The position numbers were made by a program, and so were the translations under genes. A model generated the notes under the pieces. The model worked only from the letters and a program-made list of their open reading frames with translations. It did not search any database and was not told the origin of the DNA. A stretch of DNA of 12,266 nt from an uncultured Oribacterium sp. Lineage in GTDB: Bacteria; Bacillota; Clostridia; Lachnospirales; Lachnospiraceae. Location of the stretch: positions 1 to 12,266 of the forward strand of contig CAKQWR010000047.1 of NCBI GenBank assembly GCA_934279105.1, given 5' to 3'. Shown here one piece after another: positions 1 to 6,749 of this stretch (positions within the stretch are counted from its first letter, which is position 1; every line of letters begins with the position of its first letter).

Positions 1-2
1 AG

Positions 3-761
3 TACAACTTCTCCATCGTAATCAACGACCGTGAGATCCTCCGCGGCATGCAGGCGTATGCCGGCTTCCCTGCGGATGACTTCGAGAAGGTCTGCATCAG
101 CCTTGATAAAGCGGACAAGATCGGCAACGAAGGCGTAAAGGAAGAGCTTCTGTCCCTCGGCTATGAGGAGAGCGTTATCGATAAGTATCAGGAGCTGCTT
201 GCGACCATCGGTACCGGCGCACAGGATATCCGCACCCTCGGCGAGAAGCTGAAGGATGTGCTTCCGGAGAGCGTGACCGATAACCTCGCCACCATCGTGG
301 AGACGGTCGCGTCTGTAAAGAGTGTCCATGTGAAGGTCCTCTTCGATCCGACCCTCGTACGTGGTATGGGCTACTACACCGGTCCGATCTTCGAGATTCG
401 TGCCGAGGGCTTCAGTGGCTCCGTCGGCGGTGGCGGACGCTATGATCGTATGGTCGGTAAGTTCACCGGTCAGGATACACCGGCAGTTGGCTTCTCCATC
501 GGTTTCGAGCGTATCATCACCATCATGCTCGACGCAGATGAGAAGGTTCCGGGAGAGGGCACGAAGGTGGCGTTCCTCCTCGATAAGAACCTCGACCGCG
601 AGAAGACCGCCGAGGCCATCAGCGAGGCGATGACACGTCGTCTCCGTGGCGAGACCGTTCTGGTATCCCGCATGAACAAGAATAAGAAGTTCCAGAAGGA
701 ACAGCTTACATCCGAGGGCTACACAGAGTTCAAGGAATTCTATCAGGATTCATTACAGTAA
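3..761 (+). CDS. hisS: Histidyl-tRNA synthetase, 3' part (5' end outside window)
   Basis: Histidine--tRNA ligase charges tRNA-His with histidine in the cytoplasm. The gene enters from upstream; 252 residues are visible in the frame starting at base 3. The class II catalytic core is clear: the histidine-binding block LVRGMGYYTG (base 354 onward), the glycine-rich GGGGRYDRMVG block, and motif 3 GFSIGFERI. The arginine of LVRG, essential in known HisRS enzymes, is present, which argues against the non-catalytic paralogue HisZ. After motif 3 only about 82 residues remain. The anticodon-binding domain is recognisable (KVAFLLDK to KFQKEQLTSEGYTEF) but stops where typical bacterial enzymes continue through a further strand and helix, so it is short by roughly 35 residues. 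The gene ends 33 bp before aspS with no terminator between them, consistent with the common Firmicutes hisS-aspS operon. Confidence 0.95.
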   Translation, partial: YNFSIVINDREILRGMQAYAGFPADDFEKVCISLDKADKIGNEGVKEELLSLGYEESVIDKYQELLATIGTGAQDIRTLGEKLKDVLPESVTDNLATIVETVASVKSVHVKVLFDPTLVRGMGYYTGPIFEIRAEGFSGSVGGGGRYDRMVGKFTGQDTPAVGFSIGFERIITIMLDADEKVPGEGTKVAFLLDKNLDREKTAEAISEAMTRRLRGETVLVSRMNKNKKFQKEQLTSEGYTEFKEFYQDSLQ

Positions 762-794
762 TCATTTTTATTCTATATATAAGAGGTAATAGCT

Positions 795-2615
795 ATGGCA
801 GAGTCTATGAAAGGTCTGCACAGAACGTGCAGATGTACAGAGCTTGACGAGTCCTATATCGACAGAGAAGTCACTATGATGGGCTGGGTTCAGCGCTCCA
901 GAAACAAGGGCGGTCTGATCTTCACAGACCTTCGTGATCGTTCCGGTCTCCTTCAGATCGTATTTGAGGAATCCGAGTGCGGTACGGAAGTATTTGAAAA
1001 GGCAGCGAAGCTGCGTTCGGAGTTCGTCGTTGCGGTGACCGGTATCGTTCGTTCCCGTGGTAAGGACGCCAACAAGGATCTGAAAACAGGAAGCATCGAG
1101 ATTTCTGCCAGAGCACTTCGCATCCTTGCGGAGTCTGAGACACCACCATTCCCAATCGAGGATGGAATCGCAACCAACGAGAACACACGCCTCAAGTATC
1201 GTTACCTCGATCTTCGTCGTCCGGAGCTGGCACAGCGCATCATGACGAGAGCGAAGCTTGCCTACTTGATTCGCAGCTTCATGAGCGAGAACGGTTTCCT
1301 CGAGATCGAGACACCGACCCTCATTAAGTCTACACCGGAGGGCGCAAGAGACTTCCTCGTACCGTCCCGTATGCACCACGGCTCGTTCTATGCTCTGCCA
1401 CAGTCTCCGCAGCTTCTGAAGCAGCTCCTCATGGTATCCGGTTTCGACCGTTATTTCCAGCTTGCACGCTGCTACCGTGATGAGGATCTTCGTGCAGATC
1501 GTCAGCCGGAGTTCACACAGGTGGATATGGAGCTCAGCTTCGTGGATGTCGATGATGTCATCGAGGTCAATGAGCGTCTGCTGAAGTACATCTTCAAGGA
1601 AGTGTGTGATGTAGACATTGAACTCCCGATTATGCGTATGCCATGGATCGACGCGATGAACAAGTACGGCTCTGATAAGCCGGATATGCGTTTCGAGATG
1701 CTGCTTCATGATGTCACCGAAGTGGTGAAGGATTGTGGTTTCGGCGTGTTCTCCGCATGTGCGAAGGACGGTGGTATGATCAAGGGCTTAAATGTCAAGG
1801 GTCAGGCGAAGATGCCGCGTAAGCACATCGACAAGTACACCGAGCTTGTAAAGGGTTATGGCGCGAAGGGGCTCGCTTATCTCGCAATCAACGAGGATGG
1901 CACATACAAGTCCAGCTTCGCGAAGTTTATGACCGAAGAGGAGCTTAAGGCACTCTGCGCAGAAATGGGCGGCGAGCCGGGCGATCTCCTTATGTTCGTA
2001 TCCGATACCAAGAACACGACGGTGTGGAGCGCACTGGGCGCACTTCGTCTCCAGCTCGGTGCAGACCTCGATCTCATCGATCGCAAGGCATGGAAGTTCC
2101 TTTGGGTTACCGAGTTCCCGATGTTCGAGTGGTCCGATGAGCTCGGCCGTTATCAGGCGATGCATCATCCGTTCACGATGCCGATGGAGGAGGACCTCCC
2201 GATGATCGATACCAATCAGGGTGCTGTACGTGCGAAGGCATATGATATCGTCCTCAATGGTACCGAGCTCGGTGGTGGTTCTGTTCGAATCCACCAGGCC
2301 GACGTTCAGGAGAAGATGCTCGAGAAGCTCGGCTTCACACCGGAGAAGGCGCAGAAGCAGTTCGGCTTCCTGATGCAGGCCTTCAAGTACGGCGTACCGC
2401 CTCACGCTGGTCTCGCGTACGGTCTCGACCGTCTCGCGATGTGGATGGTTGGCTCCGACACGATTCGTGATGTCATTGCCTTCCCGAAGATCAAGGATGG
2501 CTCTGACCCGATGATGGAAGCACCGGCACCGGTATTTGATGAGTCACAGCTCACCGACCTCGGGATTGCTGTAATTCCGGAAGAGGAAGAGACTGCAGAG
2601 ACGACGGAAGAGTAA
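795..2615 (+). CDS. aspS: Aspartyl-tRNA synthetase
   Basis: Aspartate--tRNA ligase, 606 residues, full length for the bacterial type. The start ATG is preceded by AAGAGGT at 780-786. Order of domains: N-terminal OB-fold anticodon-binding domain (about residues 10-110, GWVQRSRNKGGLIFTDLRDRSG), class II core with SPQLLKQ, motif 2 RCYRDEDLRADRQPEFTQ (R225 onward), the bacteria-specific GAD insertion (about 300-420), and motif 3 GLAYGLDRLAMWMVG (G543 onward) followed by IRDVIAFPK. The acidic tail EEEETAETTEE looks dispensable. The gene is almost certainly cotranscribed with hisS; any T-box leader would lie upstream of the window. Whether the enzyme is discriminating or also makes Asp-tRNA-Asn cannot be told here, since the gatCAB genes are not visible. 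Confidence 0.98.
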   Translation: MAESMKGLHRTCRCTELDESYIDREVTMMGWVQRSRNKGGLIFTDLRDRSGLLQIVFEESECGTEVFEKAAKLRSEFVVAVTGIVRSRGKDANKDLKTGSIEISARALRILAESETPPFPIEDGIATNENTRLKYRYLDLRRPELAQRIMTRAKLAYLIRSFMSENGFLEIETPTLIKSTPEGARDFLVPSRMHHGSFYALPQSPQLLKQLLMVSGFDRYFQLARCYRDEDLRADRQPEFTQVDMELSFVDVDDVIEVNERLLKYIFKEVCDVDIELPIMRMPWIDAMNKYGSDKPDMRFEMLLHDVTEVVKDCGFGVFSACAKDGGMIKGLNVKGQAKMPRKHIDKYTELVKGYGAKGLAYLAINEDGTYKSSFAKFMTEEELKALCAEMGGEPGDLLMFVSDTKNTTVWSALGALRLQLGADLDLIDRKAWKFLWVTEFPMFEWSDELGRYQAMHHPFTMPMEEDLPMIDTNQGAVRAKAYDIVLNGTELGGGSVRIHQADVQEKMLEKLGFTPEKAQKQFGFLMQAFKYGVPPHAGLAYGLDRLAMWMVGSDTIRDVIAFPKIKDGSDPMMEAPAPVFDESQLTDLGIAVIPEEEETAETTEE

Positions 2616-2653
2616 TGTTTAAGTTCGGAACGTCCCTCGGAAAACTGGAAGGA

Positions 2654-2741
2654 GAAGCATCGTGCTTCGAGAACGGTGGTATCTGAGTCGGGGGTTCCTG
2701 ACGGAACGTTTACGAGTGATTTCGAATTTTCTGTGAAAATT
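2654..2741 (+). other. Three short hairpins downstream of aspS
   Basis: The spacer after aspS contains three separate inverted repeats before the terminator: GAAGCA/TGCTTC with a TCG loop (2654-2668), GTTCC/GGAAC with a TGAC loop (2694-2707), and AATTTTC/GAAAATT with a TGT loop (2725-2741). None has a T-tract, so they are not terminators by themselves. They may be ordinary 3' UTR structure. I recognise no known RNA family. Confidence 0.4.
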
Positions 2742-2743
2742 TT

Positions 2744-2785
2744 AACCGGGACTTGCGCACTGTGCAGGTCTCGGTTTATTGTATA
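2744..2785 (+). terminator. Rho-independent terminator of hisS-aspS
   Basis: A 13-bp stem pairs AACCGGGACTTGC (2744-2756) with the complementary arm ending GGTCTCGGTT (2776), with two G-T wobbles, around a short loop. The tail TTTATTGTATATT is only moderately T-rich, so termination may be incomplete. The position suits the end of the synthetase operon. Confidence 0.7.
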
Positions 2786-2827
2786 TTCTAGAGGTACTTC
2801 ATCTGAAGTGGAATAGAGTTTTTCCGG

Positions 2828-2852
2828 TATGGGCGAAGCCCTGCGTGCATGT
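2828..2852 (+). repeat. 25-nt direct repeat, copy 1
   Basis: The stretch TATGG-G-CGAAGCCCTGCGTGCATGT recurs at 2887-2911 with one mismatch; the final 19 bases are identical. The two copies are 59 bp apart. Read from its ATG, this copy encodes a 12-residue peptide beginning MGEALRAC, with no visible ribosome binding site. Nothing nearby identifies the repeat as a known element. Confidence 0.75.
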
Positions 2853-2886
2853 GATATTTCGTGCTGATGAAGATGCAAACTCGATT

Positions 2887-2911
2887 TATGGACGAAGCCC
2901 TGCGTGCATGT
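2887..2911 (+). repeat. 25-nt direct repeat, copy 2
   Basis: Second copy of the repeat at 2828-2852, with A instead of G at the sixth base. It lies 75 bp upstream of the TTG start of the HAAS-domain gene, in that gene's open frame (MDEALRAC), but the ribosome binding site further down makes it untranslated leader. Confidence 0.75.
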
Positions 2912-2974
2912 AGGCATTGGCCTGCGAAAACAGACATCGATCGGAATAGAAAAGAAGGCGGCAGTCGCCGCGAT

Positions 2975-2980
2975 GAGGAA
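2975..2980 (+). promoter_or_regulatory. Ribosome binding site selecting the TTG start
   Basis: GAGGAA lies six bases before TTG at 2987. The open frame extends upstream to 2861, but those earlier ATG codons have no ribosome binding site and the extra residues do not resemble the HAAS domain, so this site decides the start. Confidence 0.65.
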
Positions 2981-2986
2981 ACGAAT

Positions 2987-3664
2987 TTGAACAAGGAACA
3001 ATTCCTGCATGATTTAACTGTACAGCTTAACCTGAGCGTTTCAGATCAGGTGATTCGTGAGCAGATTGCGTATTACGACAGCTATATTTGTGGAGAGGTC
3101 CAGAAGGGCCGCTCGGAGGCAGAGGTCATCGAGGAGCTCGGCTCCCCACGACTGCTTGCGAAAACCATCATCGATACCGCGGAGGCGGCCGGTGACCCAA
3201 TCGCAAGTCAGGATGATGAAATCCGCGGTACCGTCGATCTCGAGCCGGATTCGGATGCGTTTGACCATTTTCGGCAGACCTATGGAAGCGGCACCGGTGC
3301 GCGTAGCTGCGAAACAGAAGCCGAGGATGCGGAAACGGTGCGTCAGGGCTATGAGGACGAGAACCACCAGGAGCGCGAGAGCTATTCCGAGAGCGGAAAG
3401 CGAAACGACAATGGCTGGGATGATCCGTTCTTCCGCCACCATAATGAGCGGAAAGCGCAGCAGAGCAGCATGGGAAACAACCACGTGCATGTATTTGACG
3501 CGAGTGGCTGGGGCTGCATCGCAGTCTTCATCATTTTCTTCCTGCTCTTCCAGCTTCTCGTCGGCATCATCGGCGGTGTGCTGACATTACTTTCACCGGT
3601 ACTGCTTCCACTGTTGGTTGTGCTTGTCGTGCTCTGGCTTATAAAGGGCATCATAAATCACTGA
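2987..3664 (+). CDS. HAAS/DUF1700-domain membrane protein
   Basis: Predicted 225-residue membrane protein. With the TTG start at 2987, residues 1-68 (NKEQFLHDL...YYDSYICGEVQKGRSEAEVIEELGSPRLLAKTII) match the pattern of the HAAS/DUF1700 domain: a FL-x-x-L helix, a YY-x-x-YI segment and the signature EEVIEELGSP. Residues 69-173 are charged and low in hydrophobicity, probably a disordered linker. Residues 174-225 form two hydrophobic segments (about 176-201 and 204-220) joined by a short SPVLLP turn. Known family members usually sit beside a PadR-type repressor and are thought to respond to membrane stress; no PadR gene is visible here, so the role is unassigned. It may be read from a weak promoter in the spacer or from incomplete termination after aspS. 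A 56-bp gap separates it from the methyltransferase. Confidence 0.8.
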   Translation: MNKEQFLHDLTVQLNLSVSDQVIREQIAYYDSYICGEVQKGRSEAEVIEELGSPRLLAKTIIDTAEAAGDPIASQDDEIRGTVDLEPDSDAFDHFRQTYGSGTGARSCETEAEDAETVRQGYEDENHQERESYSESGKRNDNGWDDPFFRHHNERKAQQSSMGNNHVHVFDASGWGCIAVFIIFFLLFQLLVGIIGGVLTLLSPVLLPLLVVLVVLWLIKGIINH

Positions 3665-3720
3665 CGACATGTACCGAACATCACCCCTTCGCACATTGTA
3701 TTACGAAAGGCTTTAACATA

Positions 3721-4947
3721 ATGAAAACATTTGAACTGATTGCGCCTTGCCATTTCGGCCTCGAGGCAGTCACGAAAAAAGAAATCATCAATCTCGGATA
3801 TGAGATCACGGAAGTCACCGATGGACGCGTCAGCTTCATCGGCGATGCGGACGCGATCGCGCGTGCCAATGTCTTCCTCCGCACCACAGAACGTGTCCTT
3901 TTAAAGGTCGGCTCCTTTAAGGCGGAAACCTGGGAGGATCTCTTCCAGGGCACGAAGTCGCTCCCGTGGGAGGAGTTCATCCCGCAGGATGGCAGCTTCT
4001 GGGTTACGAAGGCCAGCTCCATCAAGTCGAAGCTTTTCTCGACCCGTGATATTCAGTCTGTGATGAAGAAAGCCATGGTTGCCCGCATGGGCTCATATTA
4101 TGGCGTGGACTGGTTCGAGGAGCATGGCGCGAAGTATCCGGTACGTGTATTTGCGTACAAGGATGTCTTTACGGTCTGCCTTGATACCTCCGGTGAGTCC
4201 CTTCATAAGCGTGGATACCGTCTGAAGCAGGGCATCGCACCGATTACCGAAACATTGGCCGCCGCGCTCATCATGCAGTCCGGCTGGCGTGAGGACCACG
4301 CCTTCGTGGATCCGATGTGCGGCTCCGGTACCTTCGTCATCGAGGCAGCCATGATCGCCGCCAACATTGCCCCAGGTATGGATCGTGCGTTCGTTTCCGA
4401 GGCATGGACGAACCTGATCGATAAGAAGTGCTGGTATCATGCTCTCGACGAGGCGAATGATGCGGTCGACCAGAATCTGCTCGAGACTGGAGTGAATCGC
4501 TTCGGGAAGAAGGTGGATATCCAGGGCTATGACATTAACCCGGAGGTGATTCCGGTGGCGAGAGAGAACGCTGAGCGTGCCGGTGTCGATAAAATCGTGC
4601 ATATTCAGGTACGTGACATCGCGAACTTCTCGCACAGCGGCAAGTACGGCTATATACTCACGAATCCGCCATATGGTGAGCGTATCGAGGATAAGCGGAA
4701 TCTTCCGCTGCTGTATACCGAGCTGAAGGAAGCGTACCAGAGCCTCGACAGCTGGTCGATGCATCTCATCACTGCCTGGGAGGATGCGCAGAAATACCTC
4801 GGCAAGGCCGACAAGAATCGAAAGATCTACAACGGCATGATGAAGACGTACTTCTACAGCTATGATAAGCGCTATATCCAGCACTCTGCGCCGCATGATT
4901 TCCGTGGAAAGCCGGGCGCGGCAGAAAAGTCGAAGAAATCGAATTAA
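3721..4947 (+). CDS. THUMP-domain class I SAM-dependent RNA methyltransferase (YpsC / RlmL N-half type)
   Basis: Predicted rRNA N2-guanine methyltransferase, 408 residues, equivalent to Bacillus YpsC and to the methyltransferase part of E. coli RlmL (which makes m2G2445 in 23S rRNA). The N-terminus (FELIAPCHFGLEAVTKKEIINLGYE) and residues about 45-155 form the ferredoxin-like plus THUMP RNA-binding region. The Rossmann methyltransferase begins at about residue 170: SAM motif I DPMCGSGTFVIEAA (D197 onward), the acidic GYDINPE after strand 2, and the catalytic NPPYGER (N315 onward) typical of enzymes that methylate an exocyclic amine. The C-terminus ends in a basic tail (KPGAAEKSKKSN). GAAAGG at 3705-3710 is the ribosome binding site. 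The exact target base is inferred from the family. A strong terminator follows at once. Confidence 0.93.
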   Translation: MKTFELIAPCHFGLEAVTKKEIINLGYEITEVTDGRVSFIGDADAIARANVFLRTTERVLLKVGSFKAETWEDLFQGTKSLPWEEFIPQDGSFWVTKASSIKSKLFSTRDIQSVMKKAMVARMGSYYGVDWFEEHGAKYPVRVFAYKDVFTVCLDTSGESLHKRGYRLKQGIAPITETLAAALIMQSGWREDHAFVDPMCGSGTFVIEAAMIAANIAPGMDRAFVSEAWTNLIDKKCWYHALDEANDAVDQNLLETGVNRFGKKVDIQGYDINPEVIPVARENAERAGVDKIVHIQVRDIANFSHSGKYGYILTNPPYGERIEDKRNLPLLYTELKEAYQSLDSWSMHLITAWEDAQKYLGKADKNRKIYNGMMKTYFYSYDKRYIQHSAPHDFRGKPGAAEKSKKSN

Positions 4948-4961
4948 AGTTCAGTCAGGAG

Positions 4962-5000
4962 ACCGGAGGGCTGTCGCAGAAGCGCAGCGCTCCGGTTTTT
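4962..5000 (+). terminator. Rho-independent terminator after the methyltransferase
   Basis: ACCGGAG (4962-4968) pairs with CTCCGGT (4990-4996), with an inner GCTG/CAGC stem (4970-4973 with 4985-4988), followed directly by a T run to 5000. This is a strong canonical terminator. The next start codon lies only 27 bp beyond it. Confidence 0.9.
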
Positions 5001-5026
5001 AGTGAACCGTGTAGATGGGAGAGAAT

Positions 5027-5671
5027 ATGAGAGTGTTAATAACAGGGGCGAGTCGGGGGATCGGCCTCGCCTGCGCGAAGAAATATCTGGCGATGGGGCA
5101 CGAGGTGTATGGCATCGACATCCGGCCGGCGGGGCTGGAGGATGTGCACTACCATCATTTCGTGGCGGATATTACGGGGGCGCTGCCGGAAATCGAAGGC
5201 GTCGAGATTCTCGTGAACAACGCGGGTGTTCAGGAGGGTGGGCGCGAGATCGAGGTGAATCTGCAGGGGACGATCGCAGTGACGGAGAAGTACGGCATCC
5301 AGCCGGCGATCCGTTCCATTCTTTTCATGGCGTCCTCCAGCGCGTCGAACGGGGCTGAGTTTCCGCTCTACGCAGCGAGCAAGGGCGGTATGGTGACCTA
5401 TATGAAGAACGTCGCGCTCCGCATCGCGCAGTACGATGCGACGAGCAACAGCCTTTCCGCCGGTGGCGTAAAAACCGAGCTCAACCAGCACATCCTGGAT
5501 AGCCCGGAGCTCATGCAACAGGTCCTCGATGAAACGCTGCTGAAGCGCTGGGCCGAGCCGGAGGAAATCGCCGAGTTCTGCTACTTCATGACGAACGTGA
5601 ACCGCAGCATGACCGGCCAGGACATCCTCGTCGACAACGGCGAACAACTAAAATCGAATTTCATCTGGTGA
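5027..5671 (+). CDS. Short-chain dehydrogenase/reductase (SDR) family oxidoreductase
   Basis: NAD(P)-dependent oxidoreductase of unknown substrate, 214 residues from ATG 5027. That start has GGGAGAG at 5017-5023; an in-frame ATG at 5015 would add four residues but has no ribosome binding site. Motifs: cofactor loop TGASRGIG (residues 6-13), D31 at the end of strand 2 (favours NAD), NNAG (64-67), N78, a serine cluster (103-105) and the catalytic YAASK (Y115, K119). All four catalytic positions are therefore present. It is shorter than the usual ~250 residues: the stretch between NNAG and VNLQG is only about a dozen residues, so the helix normally found there is mostly missing, and the C-terminal VDNGEQ replaces the common VDGG. 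GC-rich codon use matches the upstream core genes, so it belongs to the core side of the junction. No promoter is evident downstream of the preceding terminator. Confidence 0.9.
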   Translation: MRVLITGASRGIGLACAKKYLAMGHEVYGIDIRPAGLEDVHYHHFVADITGALPEIEGVEILVNNAGVQEGGREIEVNLQGTIAVTEKYGIQPAIRSILFMASSSASNGAEFPLYAASKGGMVTYMKNVALRIAQYDATSNSLSAGGVKTELNQHILDSPELMQQVLDETLLKRWAEPEEIAEFCYFMTNVNRSMTGQDILVDNGEQLKSNFIW

Positions 5672-6607
5672 TGGAAGGCAAGTACAACCTCGTTTTAAAC
5701 TGTTAGGGTTTGAAACGAGGTTTTTTGTGTCTACAAATTCCCAAAAGCGAGCTTCTTGTACGGAAAGCTTCACACCTTTCCGTTTGATTAGAGCGATAGT
5801 GGTTTTGGTTTCAGAGCATAACGGGAGCGCAACGACACCTTCATCTTTATAGAAATTGAAGAAATGCTCCGGAAGCAGGGAAACTCCCATACCGAGGGAA
5901 ACCATATTAACGATATTTTCTGGACGTGTGCCTGTAAAAGCGGTTTTAGGAATCATCATGGCATCTGTAAACAAATTCATGCATATTCTGTATAATTCAG
6001 CACTCTTGGAAATCAGCAGAAAGCGTTCATTCTTCAGTTCGTTTAGTGACACTTCTTTTTTGTGGGCCAAGCGATGATTTGCAGGGAGCACGACAAGTAT
6101 TTTCTCGATGACGTACGGAAGCACATCATAGTTCTCCAGTAGATCTTCGTGAAAACGCACGAAGGCAAGGCGGGTTTGTCCAGAAGTGAGAAGTTCATAA
6201 ATTACATTTGGCTCCAGCTCGAGCGAGCGGATGGGAATCGAAGTATCTTTCGTGAAAGTAGCGAACAGCTCAGTGATTTTGTAGGCTGCAGATACTGGAA
6301 CGATAGCAATACTGAGATCATTGCGTTTAGCTTCTTCGATTGAATCAGATGTATAGGAAGCGCAGAGTCCTCTTATCTTCTGACTTCGATTTACGATTTG
6401 CTTCACTAAAGGAAGAATCATCTCGCCAATCGGCGTGAGTGAAACATTTCGAGTGTTCCTATAAAACAGCAGAACGTCCAGTTCTTTTTCGAGTGCTGAA
6501 ATGTGTTTGGAGAGTGCCGACTGCCCGATGGATAGTTCATCAGACGCTTCGGAGAAACTCTTGTATTTCGCGATTGTTAGAAATTCTTCCAGATATTGAA
6601 TATTCAC
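5648..6607 (-). CDS. LysR family transcriptional regulator with an anomalous C-terminal tail
   Basis: DNA-binding regulator, 319 residues from a GTG start (complement of 6605-6607) preceded by AGGG six bases upstream. The open frame extends ten codons further, but the LysR consensus begins at this start (MNIQYLEEFLTIAKYKSFSEAS). Residues 1-62 are the winged helix-turn-helix (ASDELSIGQSALSKHISALEKELDVLLFYR...LTPIGE); about 90-290 form the two-lobed effector-binding domain (VSAAYK, GMGVSLLPEHF). It is divergent from the dehydrogenase-transporter-crotonase operon and probably activates it in response to a substrate or intermediate. The natural family end would be near residue 293 (EARFWEFVDTK). 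The last ~24 residues are encoded by the neighbouring dehydrogenase's terminator and 3' end (24 bp convergent overlap), so they are probably not ancestral. Base composition is more AT-rich than in the genes upstream. Confidence 0.93.
   Translation of the reverse strand: MNIQYLEEFLTIAKYKSFSEASDELSIGQSALSKHISALEKELDVLLFYRNTRNVSLTPIGEMILPLVKQIVNRSQKIRGLCASYTSDSIEEAKRNDLSIAIVPVSAAYKITELFATFTKDTSIPIRSLELEPNVIYELLTSGQTRLAFVRFHEDLLENYDVLPYVIEKILVVLPANHRLAHKKEVSLNELKNERFLLISKSAELYRICMNLFTDAMMIPKTAFTGTRPENIVNMVSLGMGVSLLPEHFFNFYKDEGVVALPLCSETKTTIALIKRKGVKLSVQEARFWEFVDTKNLVSNPNSLKRGCTCLPSPDEIRF
5686..5726 (+). terminator. Terminator of the SDR gene, inside the LysR reading frame
   Basis: AACCTCGTTT (5686-5695) pairs perfectly with AAACGAGGTT (5713-5722); the stem can extend to 15 bp around a 7-base loop and is followed by a run of T to 5726. 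The T-tract lies only on the plus-strand side, so it serves the SDR gene. On the minus strand the same bases are residues about 296-308 of the LysR protein. Confidence 0.92.
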
Positions 6608-6636
6608 AATTATCCCTACTGACAAACTTGTATACA

Positions 6637-6653
6637 AATTCCGTTTCGGAATT
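6637..6653. promoter_or_regulatory. LysR-type operator (T-N11-A dyad)
   Basis: AATTCCG-TTT-CGGAATT is a perfect 17-bp inverted repeat containing T6639-N11-A6651, the classic LysR recognition pattern. Its centre (6645) lies about 63 bp upstream of the predicted operon start site (about 6708), the usual place for a LysR recognition site, and overlaps the predicted regulator start site (about 6648), as expected for autorepression. A second small palindrome, TTGTATACAA, adjoins it at 6628-6637. Function is inferred from sequence and position. Confidence 0.7.
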
Positions 6654-6654
6654 A

Positions 6655-6683
6655 ATTCTATAATAAAGTGGAAATAATAACAA
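6655..6683 (-). promoter_or_regulatory. Predicted promoter of the LysR gene
   Basis: Reading the minus strand, TTGTTA (complement of 6678-6683) and TAGAAT (complement of 6655-6660) are separated by exactly 17 bp and match sigma-A boxes at 4/6 and 5/6 positions. The T-N11-A dyad immediately follows. Confidence 0.55.
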
Positions 6684-6696
6684 GCAATACCTAGCT

Positions 6697-6702
6697 TATA
6701 AT
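6697..6702 (+). promoter_or_regulatory. -10 box of the dehydrogenase operon promoter
   Basis: A perfect TATAAT stands here, but the bases 16-18 bp upstream (around 6674-6679, ATAATA) do not resemble TTGACA. A good -10 without a -35 is the usual signature of an activator-dependent promoter, and the LysR dyad is at the right distance upstream. Confidence 0.6.
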
Positions 6703-6713
6703 ATAGATAGTAA

Positions 6714-6731
6714 GTTTGTTAATTAACAAAC
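6714..6731. promoter_or_regulatory. 18-bp perfect palindrome in the operon leader
   Basis: GTTTGTTAATTAACAAAC is fully self-complementary. It begins about 12 bp after the predicted -10 box and ends 7 bp before the ribosome binding site AGGAGGG (6739-6745). Its position suits a repressor (roadblock) operator. The half-sites TTGTTAA/TTAACAA equal those of the redox repressor Rex but abut, whereas the Rex consensus known to me has four bases between them. The binding protein is not identified. Confidence 0.6.
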
Positions 6732-6749
6732 GAATGTTAGGAGGGACGT

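Noticed and set aside
768..1709. A 313-residue minus-strand frame opposite aspS (likewise 1788-2405 opposite aspS, 4093-4896 opposite the methyltransferase, and 5036-5647 opposite the SDR gene)
   Set aside because: These are shadow frames produced by biased codon use in the real genes. They have no recognisable domains and no ribosome binding sites.
2616..2986. A T-box or other known riboswitch in the aspS-HAAS spacer
   Set aside because: I see no T-box sequence or antiterminator arrangement. The hairpins are short and independent, and the terminator belongs to the upstream operon.
3057..3584. A 175-residue plus-strand frame inside the HAAS gene
   Set aside because: It is Arg/Ser-rich low-complexity sequence in the wrong frame of a gene whose domain and membrane segments are clear.
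6714..6731. A canonical Rex operator
   Set aside because: The half-sites agree, but the four-base spacer of the consensus is missing, so Rex is kept only as a possibility.
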